DNA from: Atopobiaceae bacterium | Lineage (GTDB): Bacteria; Actinomycetota; Coriobacteriia; Coriobacteriales; Atopobiaceae | Reading direction: 5' to 3' | NCBI GenBank assembly: GCA_017545665.1 | Contig: JAFWKQ010000050.1 | Span: forward strand, 1 to 64,000 | Length of the DNA: 64,000 nucleotides | In this document: piece by piece, positions 16,209-25,470 of the stretch | Numbering within the stretch: the stretch's first letter is position 1 | How the letters are laid out: the number at the start of each line of letters is the position of its first letter | Made by a program: the position numbers and the translations under genes | Notes under the pieces: generated by a model | Database searches by the model: none | Seen by the model: only the letters and a program-made list of their open reading frames with translations | Told to the model about the DNA's origin: nothing

Positions 16209-17120
16209 ATGGAAATGGTGCTCATACTCGTTAAGCAGATCCTCGTCATGCTCGCCATGATGACTATTGGCATTGCGCTCATCAAGACAAAGATGCTGAA
16301 CAGAAATGGCGTGGGCCAGCTTTCCAACATTGCCATGTATGTGGCGACTCCCGCCGTCATCATTCAGGCGTTTGCCATCGACTACGACCGCGAGCAGCTG
16401 GTCAACGGCCTTTGGGTGGCGGCGTTCTTTGCGTTGGCCCTGCTTATATCGGCAGTACTTGCCTATGTGGTATGTGGCCGTGCGGACAAAGTCGGCCAGT
16501 ACGCCGTGATTTTCTCTAATACGGGCTTTGTGGGCATCCCCATAATCCAGAGCCTGTTGGGCCCAGAGTACGTGTTCTACGTGACAATGACCATGGCGGT
16601 GGGAACCTTCGTCATGTGGACCTACGGCATCTACCTCATGAGCGGAGATATGTCGCAGATATCGGCACGCAAGATCCTTACCAATCCCGCGGTCATCGCG
16701 CTTGCCATTGGCCTCATCCTATTCTTTGCGCCCATACATCTGCCCGCTGTCGTCGATCAGGTTCTTACGGGTATGGCCAACCTCAACACTGGCCTCGCGA
16801 TGCTGGTACTGGGCGCCAATCTGGGGATGTCCAATATCGGACTTATGATCACAGACGTGCGCCTCTACAAAGCGAGTGCGCTGCGACTTGTGGCGGTGCC
16901 ATTGCTCGTGCTGATTACACTCTTTTTCATGCCCGTCTCGTTTGAGGTCAAGATGGTTATGCTCATTGCCGAGGCGACTCCTTGCGGCGCGGCGACGTCC
17001 ATGCTCGCCCAGATGTTTGGCGCCGACTATCAGTATGGAACGGGTCTTGTAATAATGACCACGCTCGTATCTATGATAACCATGCCATTGTTGCTTACCC
17101 TTGCGTTGCAGATTTTGTAG
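16209..17120 (+). CDS. AEC-family membrane transporter (auxin efflux carrier type)
   Basis: 303-aa, about ten-segment membrane protein of the AEC family, which includes bacterial malate and other organic acid permeases. Typical features are the YVATPAVIIQAFA helix near the start, the broken middle helices NTGFVGIPIIQSLLG and the matching EATPCGAATSMLAQ near the end. The chosen ATG follows TAAGGGGG; the frame is open into the upstream repeat array but with no better start. It lies 12 bases before the HPS-like gene, so the two are probably cotranscribed. Substrate unknown. Confidence 0.85.
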   Translation: MEMVLILVKQILVMLAMMTIGIALIKTKMLNRNGVGQLSNIAMYVATPAVIIQAFAIDYDREQLVNGLWVAAFFALALLISAVLAYVVCGRADKVGQYAVIFSNTGFVGIPIIQSLLGPEYVFYVTMTMAVGTFVMWTYGIYLMSGDMSQISARKILTNPAVIALAIGLILFFAPIHLPAVVDQVLTGMANLNTGLAMLVLGANLGMSNIGLMITDVRLYKASALRLVAVPLLVLITLFFMPVSFEVKMVMLIAEATPCGAATSMLAQMFGADYQYGTGLVIMTTLVSMITMPLLLTLALQIL

Positions 17121-17132
17121 GAAGGACGCGCC

Positions 17133-17819
17133 ATGAAGTTGCAACTTGCCATCGACCACGGAAAAGAGCACCAGATTCTTGAGGTTGCCCAGAAGGTGGG
17201 GCCAGAGGTAGACATCATTGAAATCGGCTTTCCCATGGTCGTGACGTATGGCCTGGGGCTCGTTCAGAAGATTCGGGAACTTCTGCCCGCAAAGCCACTC
17301 TGCGTGGACGTAAAGGTGTTCCACGGCGGTACGGGCGTCGCGTCGCGCTGCTTTGACGCAGGAGCAAACATCGTGTCGGTGCTCAGCGCTGCGCCAGATC
17401 CAGTGATTGAGAAGCTGGTAAAAAAGGCAAAGACCTACGACGGCGAGATCCTGTGCGACATGAGTGCCCCTGCCCGCATGGTGGGACAGCGCACGGCAGA
17501 GGTGGACCAGATTGGCGTGGACTACATTATGGTGCCCACGGGATTCAAGCCAGACTACGACTACGATATCGACGCGCCTCGACGTTGGTCCTTCCGCCCC
17601 AAGGTAAGGCCCCTGGATTTGGCGGGTGTCGTTAAGAGAAACGCACACCATGCCAGGCTTGCGCTCAGTACGGGCATAGACGAGAGCAACATCAGGCAGG
17701 TCGTTGAGGCGGGCCCCGAGATCGTTGTGGTGGGGCGCTCCATCCTGGATGCGGCAGACAACGACGCGCGTGCCGCCGCAGCCGTGCGTCTGCATCGCTA
17801 CCTACCCTTTGAGGGCTAG
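17133..17819 (+). CDS. HPS/OMPDC-superfamily protein, atypical active site
   Basis: 228-aa (beta/alpha)8 protein resembling 3-hexulose-6-phosphate synthase and KGPDC: MKLQLAIDHG at the start, DIIEIGFPMV on strand 2, GPEIVVVGRSIL with the phosphate-binding end. The superfamily catalytic motif D-x-K-x-x-D reads Asp59-Val-Lys61-Val-Phe-His64 here, so the last aspartate is histidine, and the usual histidine after strand 5 is replaced by PTG. It may not carry out the hexulose-phosphate aldol reaction. GGAAGGA precedes the ATG. It follows the AEC carrier in one likely operon. Function unproven. Confidence 0.75.
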   Translation: MKLQLAIDHGKEHQILEVAQKVGPEVDIIEIGFPMVVTYGLGLVQKIRELLPAKPLCVDVKVFHGGTGVASRCFDAGANIVSVLSAAPDPVIEKLVKKAKTYDGEILCDMSAPARMVGQRTAEVDQIGVDYIMVPTGFKPDYDYDIDAPRRWSFRPKVRPLDLAGVVKRNAHHARLALSTGIDESNIRQVVEAGPEIVVVGRSILDAADNDARAAAAVRLHRYLPFEG

Positions 17820-17856
17820 CGACAAAGGCTCCGATTGCGTCGGACGAGACCTCTCG

Positions 17857-18366
17857 TCACTCAACCAGCGTTAGTCCCCACGAGAGCCACTCCCACAGCG
17901 TGCGTGCGCCGTTGCGATCAACGAGCTCGATGCATTTGTCTACGGCGCGTATCCCTTGCACTTCCATGCCCAGCTGAGATGTCATCCACACAGGCTCGAG
18001 CTCGGTGGGGCCAGGGTGCATTATAAAAAGATGCTGGGTCCAGGTGGTGGTGTCGTTTTGCTTCCAAAAGGGCGTGGAGCTGCCAAAGTTGCTCTGCCGC
18101 CAAGCGATGAGCACGAGCTCACAGGTACCGTCGCCATCCACATCGGTAGCGATGGCATCCTGTATACGCCACTCTTCCGGGCTCAAGTAAGACGCTCCCT
18201 CAAGGGGCCGAACCTCAGCGCGCCAGTTCCTTAGCGCGATTTCGCAATCGTCGCACACCAGCTCATGCTCGTTACACGTAGGCCAGCTTGGAAACGGCGC
18301 CTGCAGACCACATCCTGCAAGCGCCGCCGTAAGGGCAACCGTAAGGACAAACGTGAGCGTAAGCAC
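17857..18366 (-). CDS. Small secreted lipoprotein with one FG-GAP-like segment
   Basis: 169-aa protein with a signal peptide (TFVLTVALTAALAGC, lipobox LAGC) and a calcium-loop-like DVDGDGTCELVLIAW segment, as in FG-GAP/VCBS repeats. Cysteines in CNEHELVCDDC may form disulfides. The start is GTG, one base after the TAG stop of the DUF3160 gene, so its translation is likely coupled to that gene. It ends convergently 37 bases from the HPS-like gene. Function unknown; probably a surface partner of the DUF3160 protein. Confidence 0.7.
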   Translation of the reverse strand: MLTLTFVLTVALTAALAGCGLQAPFPSWPTCNEHELVCDDCEIALRNWRAEVRPLEGASYLSPEEWRIQDAIATDVDGDGTCELVLIAWRQSNFGSSTPFWKQNDTTTWTQHLFIMHPGPTELEPVWMTSQLGMEVQGIRAVDKCIELVDRNGARTLWEWLSWGLTLVE

Positions 18367-18367
18367 A

Positions 18368-20815
18368 CTATTTCACGCTTACCGTAAAGTCGTTCGTCCA
18401 GTCCTCAAGCTTTTTGCTGGGCTTGTTGACGGTGCGTCCGTCCTCAGCGGGCTCAATGCCCATCATCTGACGCCATTTGGTGTCGGTAAGGCGATCGCTT
18501 ATGGGCTGCTCAAATTGATAGAAGCTGAATACCGAGCCAGAGGCAACGCGAAGCGATCCCTCCACGTCCACAATCGCGTACATGGTTTTGGCCTTGCCGG
18601 TGCCGACCTCCAGTGTGGTGCCAGCCTCGCCATTGGTGGCAATGTCGGCAACGATGGCACAGGGGAACTCGCGGCTGGTGAACTTTTCCTTTCCGGCCTC
18701 TTCCTTGTACACTTCCTGCCAGAAGTGCTCGAGTTGCACACCGTAGCTGCGAATGAGTTCAAACTCTTCGTCGCTCACCTTCTCGCCCGTTAGCTCCTTG
18801 CCCGCAATGGTGGAAAGCTGGCTGGCCAGCTGGTTGAGAAGGTCGAGGTTCTGCGCGTCTTCGCTGCCCAGGAGACCGAAGCCCAAAAGGCCCTCTTTGG
18901 TTGCGGCGGTAAGAGTTGCCAGTCGACTGAATACGGTGGGTTCTGGCTCGACGTAACCGCGATCGTCCACCTCGTCGTTGGGACCGCCGCCGCCTTCGGC
19001 CATTATTTGCTTGGCATAAAGAACGGTATCGTGCTTGAGCTCGGTGTAGCTGCCCATATACGACTGCAGACTCTTGCGCGCCCATTGGGACGATTGCATG
19101 AAGGTCGGATAGCCCTCGCCTTTTTTGGCCAATAGCGGGTTTATGGTGTAGAGCCACTGGCTATAGAGGCTTGCCTGCCAGCGCGGGTCGTCCTCATTGC
19201 TTAGGCTGGCGCGCAGCCCCTGCATGTTTTGGTCGTATTTTGCATAGGCGCTGGCCCCGCGGGATTGGGTGATTTGCAAGGCCTCGTCGGAGCCAAGTGC
19301 CGCAGGAACGTCCAAGGCGTCGGGCAAGTTTCGGTATTGTCCGCTGCCGTTGGGTCCCACCTGCGGATTTACGAGTTCGTTGAAGACCATCTCGTCCAAC
19401 GTGAAGCGTTGCCCCATCAATCGGAATCCCTTTTCGGCCTCCGTGCGACTTTCTGTGGAGTCGCCGCCTTCGCCAAGGGGCACCGAGTTGATTTGCGGAG
19501 CGGGCATGGCAGCCGATAGCTCATGGAAGTGCCGCCAGGCTTCGTTGTTGCCAGCGAGCTTGTCTGCCGCAGCGCCATCGCCGTATGCGGCCACCACAAG
19601 AGGCTGGTATTCGTAGTAGCCGCAGTCGTCGCTTGCGCCGGCAAAGAAGCTCGTAACGGCATATACGGCCTCCCACCGCTTGAGCGCATCGCCCCGCAAG
19701 GCCAAAGTCATCAGCAAGGCGCTGCGATCCAAGTCCTCGTCCTTCTGCTTGAAGTTAAGGCGTCCGTACCACATCATGGTGCGGAAATAGCGTTCCAGGG
19801 TGTCGTTGCCCTCGTAGTAGCCACGAACCTGATACTGCGAATAGTCTTCTTCGGAATTCGTTATGGCACTCTTGGTAATACCTGACGCCTTTTGTATGTT
19901 GGCAAGTTCGGCTTTTACGACGTCGGCAACCTCGGAGGGTACCTTGGTGGCGTCGTCTTGCAGAGAGGCCCCAACGGCGAAGAAGGCAACGTTGCGCTTT
20001 GCCGCATTTTCCCATTCGGTGCCTTTGAGCGTCTTGAGCTGCTCCTCGCTGGCCTGCAAAAGCTGTTGGCTCATCCCTTGAATCACCGTTGCCAGATGTT
20101 CGCGCTCGGTGTTCTTTTGTAGGTGCTGAAAGTACAGATGGTAGGTGTGCATAAGCGAGTCCACTGTTACGAAGTTGGGAACCTTTTGGTAGCGGTTGCT
20201 TTCGTATACCTCAAAGAACTCGTCATTTCCCATGCGGTCGTCCACCACAAAGCCGTTTTGTTGGAGCAATGCCTTGACGTCGTCGGAGAGGTAGAGTTTG
20301 TCTGCGTTAATAACGTTTGAGAGCCCCGAACTCACCGCAACGGTTGCCGCCTTGGGCTGAGCTACTGCACTATTTGCCGCAGTGGAAACTGAGGACGTTG
20401 TGCCTTCCTTTGCGGAGGCCATAAGCATGGGACGCTCGAGGGCTCGTACCTCCTTCCCGGTTATGGGATCCACCACGGAAGGAACGTAGCCTCCGGCCGC
20501 GGATACCTGCGTGCTCGCAGCCCCTTTGCCGTTGCCTTCCGCGTTGGGCGGTTGTGCGGGCTTGAGAACAACTGCGAGCATCGCCACAACTACAACGGCG
20601 AGGACCGCCGCAACTGCGGCAAGCGCGAAAACGACTCTTTTGTTCGGTGGCTTTTGCGGCATCTGCTGCGGAGCCTGAGCTGCAGTGCCTCCAGGCGCTT
20701 TGGTTTGGGGATGCGCGGATTCGAGCGGGCGCGTGTCGTCGGGCACGGCATGCCCGCATTTGTCGCAATATCTCGCGTTGGCGGGCAGTTCGTTGCCACA
20801 ATGTGGACAAAACAT
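18368..20815 (-). CDS. DUF3160 membrane-anchored surface protein with zinc ribbon
   Basis: 815-aa protein. The first 25 residues form a zinc ribbon (CPHCGN then CDKCG), followed by a Pro/Gln-rich linker, one membrane segment (FALAAVAAVLAVVVVAMLAVVL, split here by position about 63-85) and a large outside domain of the DUF3160 type (NFVTVDSLMHTYHLYF, MLMTLALRG-like helices). The ribbon would lie inside the cell and the domain outside. DUF3160 has no established function. GAGGAGTG precedes the ATG. It is cotranscribed with the small lipoprotein that starts one base after its stop. Confidence 0.8.
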   Translation of the reverse strand: MFCPHCGNELPANARYCDKCGHAVPDDTRPLESAHPQTKAPGGTAAQAPQQMPQKPPNKRVVFALAAVAAVLAVVVVAMLAVVLKPAQPPNAEGNGKGAASTQVSAAGGYVPSVVDPITGKEVRALERPMLMASAKEGTTSSVSTAANSAVAQPKAATVAVSSGLSNVINADKLYLSDDVKALLQQNGFVVDDRMGNDEFFEVYESNRYQKVPNFVTVDSLMHTYHLYFQHLQKNTEREHLATVIQGMSQQLLQASEEQLKTLKGTEWENAAKRNVAFFAVGASLQDDATKVPSEVADVVKAELANIQKASGITKSAITNSEEDYSQYQVRGYYEGNDTLERYFRTMMWYGRLNFKQKDEDLDRSALLMTLALRGDALKRWEAVYAVTSFFAGASDDCGYYEYQPLVVAAYGDGAAADKLAGNNEAWRHFHELSAAMPAPQINSVPLGEGGDSTESRTEAEKGFRLMGQRFTLDEMVFNELVNPQVGPNGSGQYRNLPDALDVPAALGSDEALQITQSRGASAYAKYDQNMQGLRASLSNEDDPRWQASLYSQWLYTINPLLAKKGEGYPTFMQSSQWARKSLQSYMGSYTELKHDTVLYAKQIMAEGGGGPNDEVDDRGYVEPEPTVFSRLATLTAATKEGLLGFGLLGSEDAQNLDLLNQLASQLSTIAGKELTGEKVSDEEFELIRSYGVQLEHFWQEVYKEEAGKEKFTSREFPCAIVADIATNGEAGTTLEVGTGKAKTMYAIVDVEGSLRVASGSVFSFYQFEQPISDRLTDTKWRQMMGIEPAEDGRTVNKPSKKLEDWTNDFTVSVK

Positions 20816-20830
20816 GTGGTCACTCCTCTT

Positions 20831-21883
20831 TTACCAGGAAAATCGGAATGTGGTACGACTGTGGAACGGCTCCTCGGGCGAAAAAACCGGTTGTTGGAAC
20901 GTCTTGTGGTGAATGGCGTCGGGAGCATACTGCGTCTCGAGCGCAACGCCTGCAAATGCTCCGTAACGAGCGCCTTCCTTGGCATCGTGCACATCGAGGA
21001 GCTGGCCGGTGTAAACCTGCAGGGCAGGCAAGTCGGTGCTCACATCCATGCGAATGCCGGTCTTGTTGCCAACGAGCGTTGCCACCAACTTGAGCCTGCC
21101 GCCGGTATCGAGCACATAGTTATGGTCGTATCCAACAAAGCGGTCCGAAAGGTCTTGTCCTAGGCGCTTTTGGGCGCGGAAGTCAAAGGGAGTACCCGCG
21201 ACCTTAACCTTTCGACCGTCGGGAATGTTGCCGGGGCCAGTGGGCGTGTAGTGCTCGGCGGCAACGTGCAACGAGTGGTCCAGCACGTCTCCGCTCGCAT
21301 GACCGTTGAGGTTCCAGTACGAGTGGTTCGTCAGGTTGACGATTGTGCTGAGCCCCGGTTGGGCATCGTAGGTTATCACAAGCTCGTTGTCGTCGGTAAG
21401 CCTATAGGTTACGCGAACGTCCAGCTCGCCAGGGAATCCCTGGTCGCCATCGGGTGACAGGAGCCCAAAGATGGCGGTGTCGGCGTTTGCGCCTTTACGG
21501 CGATCGCCCTTCTTGCCAATGGTGGCACCATCCCATAGGCGTGCGTACCACATGTCCCTACCGCCGTGCAGGGTATTTTGCCCCTCGTTTGCCGTGAGCT
21601 CGTATGTTCGCCCGTCCAACTCAAAGCTGGCGCCGGCGATTCGGTTGGCGCAGCGCCCCACCACCGTACCCAAGAAGGGATCGTTTTGCTCGTAGCGACT
21701 GGGCTCGTCGTAGCCGAGCGCTACGTCGAGCAGCGTGCCGTCCTCCCGGGGAAGGCGAACGGCAACCACCGAGGCGCCAATGTCTGTGATATCTACCTCC
21801 ATGCCTGCTGCGTTTTTGAGACGGTAGAGATGGGTGGGCATACCGGTGCTCGTGGTACCAAAGTCAAGCGCGTAAACAGACAT
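20831..21883 (-). CDS. galM: Aldose 1-epimerase (galactose mutarotase)
   Basis: 350-aa enzyme interconverting alpha and beta anomers of aldohexoses. The family motifs VVGRCANRIAGASF, TNHSYWNLNGH with the catalytic histidine, and FVGYDHNYVLD are present. The ATG at 21883 follows GAGGAGCTGACT; the open frame further upstream to 21988 has no ribosome site. It is 15 bases upstream of the DUF3160 gene on the same strand and may be cotranscribed. No other galactose gene is near. Confidence 0.93.
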   Translation of the reverse strand: MSVYALDFGTTSTGMPTHLYRLKNAAGMEVDITDIGASVVAVRLPREDGTLLDVALGYDEPSRYEQNDPFLGTVVGRCANRIAGASFELDGRTYELTANEGQNTLHGGRDMWYARLWDGATIGKKGDRRKGANADTAIFGLLSPDGDQGFPGELDVRVTYRLTDDNELVITYDAQPGLSTIVNLTNHSYWNLNGHASGDVLDHSLHVAAEHYTPTGPGNIPDGRKVKVAGTPFDFRAQKRLGQDLSDRFVGYDHNYVLDTGGRLKLVATLVGNKTGIRMDVSTDLPALQVYTGQLLDVHDAKEGARYGAFAGVALETQYAPDAIHHKTFQQPVFSPEEPFHSRTTFRFSW

Positions 21884-22149
21884 AGTCAGCTCCTCAGAAC
21901 GCAAATGATGTAGAGCTCTTCCTCCTTCTAGTGTAGCGCCAATGGTAATGCCTGTGCAGCACCTTCCCCGTGAGTGCGTTAAGCGCAACCATTCCTACAA
22001 CCGCTTGCGCTCTGACGCGTCCGAGAGCGGGCGGTGCATGCAGTATTCGCATGTGTGTCCACGCAGCCAACGGCCGCCAAGACATGGATCGTCGAATCCA
22101 GGCAATAACATTAGACAATGGGAGTATCCCCTTTGCCTGGAAAGGCACA

Positions 22150-22392
22150 TTAGTCCTCGTCGGCCAAACGGTTGAGGAGGGCACACAATGCCTTGGCACT
22201 GTTGAAGTTGTCGGGAATAATGTCTTTTGCGGGGATGGCGATGTCAAACTCGTCGTCAGCGGCGCTTACGATTGCAAGAATGTCAAACGAGTCGAGTAGG
22301 TGGTCGTCGATGAGTGTGGTGCAGCTTTCGTAATCGATGTCCTCCTGGATGTCCTCCAGCATCTCAATAACGTCTTCGAGCGCGATGTCCAT
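22150..22392 (-). CDS. Acyl/D-alanyl carrier protein (DltC-like)
   Basis: 80-aa acidic four-helix carrier. The phosphopantetheine serine is in HLLDSFDIL, matching the DSx motif. It is last in the cluster MBOAT, SGNH protein, adenylation enzyme, carrier (27049 to 22150, minus strand). It should carry the activated D-alanine or other amino acid as a thioester; AcpS (156-677) could activate it. The ATG follows AGGGAGG. Confident as a carrier protein; the cargo is inferred from its neighbours. Confidence 0.85.
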   Translation of the reverse strand: MDIALEDVIEMLEDIQEDIDYESCTTLIDDHLLDSFDILAIVSAADDEFDIAIPAKDIIPDNFNSAKALCALLNRLADED

Positions 22393-22435
22393 GTGAGCCT
22401 CCCTGCTTGTTGAGCGCAATTCCGTCTAGTACATG

Positions 22436-23965
22436 CTAGCGCTTTATGCGCGCAAGCGTTGCCAGGACATTGCGATCGACCTTTCCGTTTTTGGTAAGGG
22501 GCATCTTGTCGAGCTGTTTCGTCTTGTTGGGGACCATATAAGAGGGCAGCAGCACGCGCAGCCGCGACTTGAGATCCTTGCGCTCGGTTGTGCCCACATA
22601 GCACAAAACGAGCCTCTTGCGTTGTCTGTCATAAAGGCAACACGCTTGCTCTACGCCATTGACGCCTTGTGCCGCCGCCTCTATATCGCCCAGCTCAATG
22701 CGTTGTCCCAGGTGCTTGATTTGGTTGTCCTTGCGCGAAACGAACACAAGGTCTCCGTGCTCGTTATATCGAGCGAGGTCTCCCGTGCGATAGACGGTTT
22801 GTCGCCATCGCTCGTTGAGGGGGTTTTGGACAAAGGCCTTTGCCGTGCGCTCGGGCTCTCCCAGGTAGCCAAGCGCGAGGCACGTACCCGCCACGCACAC
22901 CTCGCCGGTTTCGTCGGTATTCGCGTCATCGACGAGCTCATCCTTCTCGTTGAGCAAAAACACGGTTTCATTAGCAAATGGTTTGCCCATGGGAATGGTC
23001 TCACCTGGTTCGTAGGCGCGGTCGATAACAAAGTACGTGCAGTTACAGGTAATCTCGGTAGGGCCGTACAGATTGACGAACGTTGCCCCAGGCAGATTGC
23101 GGCTCCACACGGCAAGCTGCTTGGGTGGCATAACCTCTCCGCTAAAGAGCACGCGCTTAATGCTGGTAGGCGTGCGGTAGTCGAAGCCGCCCATTATGGA
23201 CACAAAGCATAGGGCGCTTACGGCCCAGGTTAGCGTGGTTGCCTCGCATGCGCAGAGGTAGTCCATGAGCTCGGTTGGATTCGAGAAGTACGCGCGTGGG
23301 ACCAAGTGCATCGTAGCGCCCGTGAGCAGGCAGGAATAGATGTCCTTTACCGACACGTCAAAGTCAAATGGTGCCTGGTTTGCAATGCGGTCTTGCTCGG
23401 AGATGCCAAACGTGCGAACAAACACGCCAATGAAGTCGAGCACGCTCCGATGGCACACCACGACGCCCTTGGGAGTTCCCGTACTGCCGCTGGTAAAGTT
23501 CACATACAGGGGATCGCAGTCGGTGGCACCCTCACGAATGCGAGCGAGAGTCGCGTCGTCCACGTCGGTTTGTGCCAAGTCCTCGATCTGCGCTACGCGA
23601 AGGGATGTGCCGTCAAAGAGCTCGTGGGCCCGTGCTGCATTGGCGGAATCGGTTAGCACGATGTCTGCTTGCAGCGTGTTGCAGATGTGACGTATGCGAC
23701 CGTCGGGCTGTCGCACGTCAATAACGGAGTAGAACGCGCCCGCATACACGACTCCCAGCATGGCGGCAAGCGCCAACGGGCTCTTTTCCAAATACAGCGG
23801 CACCGCACGGCGGGGTTGCGTGCCGTTGGCAACGAGCCATGCGCCCACGCTTTGTGCTGCGCGCCTTAGATCCGCAAAGGTGAGCGACGAGTTCGGGTCT
23901 GCGACGGCAGTCTTGTTTGGCAGGCGCCTGGCGGTCGTCTCTAGAAGTTCAAGTACGTTGTCCAT
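22436..23965 (-). CDS. dltA: D-alanine--carrier protein ligase-like adenylation enzyme (DltA-like)
   Basis: 509-aa ANL-superfamily enzyme that should adenylate an amino acid and load the carrier protein encoded 43 bases downstream. Core motifs: VNFTSGSTGTPKGVV, LYGPTEITCNC, YRTGDLARY and NGKVDRNVL with the C-terminal lysine. The segment ALCFVS keeps a cysteine near where DltA has its D-alanine-selecting cysteine, which favours D-alanine. It is a stand-alone enzyme without condensation domains, arguing against a peptide synthetase. The ATG follows GTGAGGAAG. Confidence 0.85.
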   Translation of the reverse strand: MDNVLELLETTARRLPNKTAVADPNSSLTFADLRRAAQSVGAWLVANGTQPRRAVPLYLEKSPLALAAMLGVVYAGAFYSVIDVRQPDGRIRHICNTLQADIVLTDSANAARAHELFDGTSLRVAQIEDLAQTDVDDATLARIREGATDCDPLYVNFTSGSTGTPKGVVVCHRSVLDFIGVFVRTFGISEQDRIANQAPFDFDVSVKDIYSCLLTGATMHLVPRAYFSNPTELMDYLCACEATTLTWAVSALCFVSIMGGFDYRTPTSIKRVLFSGEVMPPKQLAVWSRNLPGATFVNLYGPTEITCNCTYFVIDRAYEPGETIPMGKPFANETVFLLNEKDELVDDANTDETGEVCVAGTCLALGYLGEPERTAKAFVQNPLNERWRQTVYRTGDLARYNEHGDLVFVSRKDNQIKHLGQRIELGDIEAAAQGVNGVEQACCLYDRQRKRLVLCYVGTTERKDLKSRLRVLLPSYMVPNKTKQLDKMPLTKNGKVDRNVLATLARIKR

Positions 23966-24081
23966 TGGTAGGCTTCCTCACGTTGCTTCTGTGCGTCGTG
24001 ACGCAAAATGGGCATCTCTCACGTGCTGAAAGAGTTTAGCACTCCCATCCAGGCCAAGGGAAAGTACCCAAGTTAGTTCCG

Positions 24082-25470
24082 TTAATAGCGAACCTCAAGG
24101 GTGCAGTTGTGCTCGGGCTCGCCTTGTCCCTGCTGGCGCGCTTCCACATAGAACTTTACGCTGCCACTTCCCTCAGTGGGATAAACAAATGCGGGATTGG
24201 TGTCGTAAGGGCGCACGACACGCTTCTTATCGCCGTCTATGACGCTAAATTGGAATTCTGGGATGACGTCGCTTCCCGCAAGCGCCCAAGCCTCAAGGTG
24301 CACCCCATCGCTCTCTATCGCGCTGTTGCATCCACAGAGCGAAATGTAGTCCAAGGAGGCAAGCCACTGGTCCCACTGGTCGTAGGAATAGAAGAGGCTG
24401 TTTACGTCGGCTCCCTGCTCCGATGCCTGGATAACAGACGCGAGCGCTGGGCAGAACTTACGCGCGCCGGTAGTGTCGAGATGTTCGTTGTCGGAAAAGT
24501 CGATTTGGTCGGACTTGTAGGTAGGGGGGAGCGCAAGATTAAAATCCATAAAAGTGGCTCCTCCTGCCTCCACTTGCTGTTGCAGCGCCTTCATATTGCG
24601 GGGATACTCGGCTCCAAAGCGCAGCACGTTAAAGGCTGGCTGAGGCATAACGATAACGTACAGCTGAACGTTGTTCCGTTTGCAAAGGTCCAGAATGCGC
24701 TGCATCTGCTCGATGCGGTCTTCTAAGAAAGGTTGGCTGCCCTCCTCGTACGGCGGATAGTCATTGGCGTGTTCGTCAAAGTCCATGGGGCCGTACAGCT
24801 CGAAATATCCTTGTCCCTCGTACACCCAGCCAGGCATGTAGCGCTTGCCCGCCTCTATGGGATTCGGACATTCTATGCGGCTGCGTACGTTTTTCGCAAT
24901 GGCCTCGGGAGTAAAGTCCACATGGCTGAACGTCCAGGGGAACAGGCATTCAAATGAGGCTTTGGTGTCAAAGTAGTACGGCCTTGTCATTACCTTTGCA
25001 TAGTTAAGAATCACTTGGTGCAGAGGCTGATCTTGGCTTTGCGCCTGCACTATGGTGGAGGCCGTCTGGATGGCTGGCGTTTTGGTAAACGAGCCATATT
25101 CGATGCCTAGGAGTGCGCGAGTAACGTGATGGTCCTCTATGGCCGTCTGAATGGTGTCGAAGTTGTCTTCGAGCGCCTGTGAAGGCGAGCTGAGCGAGAA
25201 AGACGAAGACCCCAGATGCTTGTCTATGACGGATGCCTCAAAGCCCGACATGGTATATGACGATCCCGTGAGGATGGTGTCTATATCCTTGTCGGCAGAA
25301 TGACGGTAGTCCCACCAAATGATTTGCGTGTTTGTGCCGTAGGGTTCCAAAGCCCAACATAGAAGGGCGTTCGCAGCAAAGATCGCAACGATGGCACCCA
25401 AAAACATGGCAACGGCGCGTGCCCATGTGCTGACGTGTTTGCCCTGCGCCCTTTTGCTAGAAGTTGGCAT
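24082..25470 (-). CDS. SGNH/DltD-like membrane-anchored acyltransferase
   Basis: 462-aa protein with one N-terminal membrane segment (AVAMFLGAIVAIFAANAL) and an outside SGNH-like domain: the serine block ILTGSSYTMSGF and the distal DNEHLDTTGARKF with the catalytic Asp/His pair. A beta-rich C-terminal domain follows. It holds the place of DltD, which moves D-alanine to teichoic acid together with the MBOAT protein, but looks more like AlgX-type SGNH proteins. The ATG overlaps the end of the MBOAT gene and follows GGAGGCGAG. Confidence 0.75.
   Translation of the reverse strand: MPTSSKRAQGKHVSTWARAVAMFLGAIVAIFAANALLCWALEPYGTNTQIIWWDYRHSADKDIDTILTGSSYTMSGFEASVIDKHLGSSSFSLSSPSQALEDNFDTIQTAIEDHHVTRALLGIEYGSFTKTPAIQTASTIVQAQSQDQPLHQVILNYAKVMTRPYYFDTKASFECLFPWTFSHVDFTPEAIAKNVRSRIECPNPIEAGKRYMPGWVYEGQGYFELYGPMDFDEHANDYPPYEEGSQPFLEDRIEQMQRILDLCKRNNVQLYVIVMPQPAFNVLRFGAEYPRNMKALQQQVEAGGATFMDFNLALPPTYKSDQIDFSDNEHLDTTGARKFCPALASVIQASEQGADVNSLFYSYDQWDQWLASLDYISLCGCNSAIESDGVHLEAWALAGSDVIPEFQFSVIDGDKKRVVRPYDTNPAFVYPTEGSGSVKFYVEARQQGQGEPEHNCTLEVRY

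Noticed and set aside
22436-23965. Adenylation enzyme as part of a peptide synthetase making a natural product
   Set aside because: There is no condensation or thioesterase domain or gene nearby, and MBOAT, SGNH and carrier genes in the same run point to a Dlt-like system.
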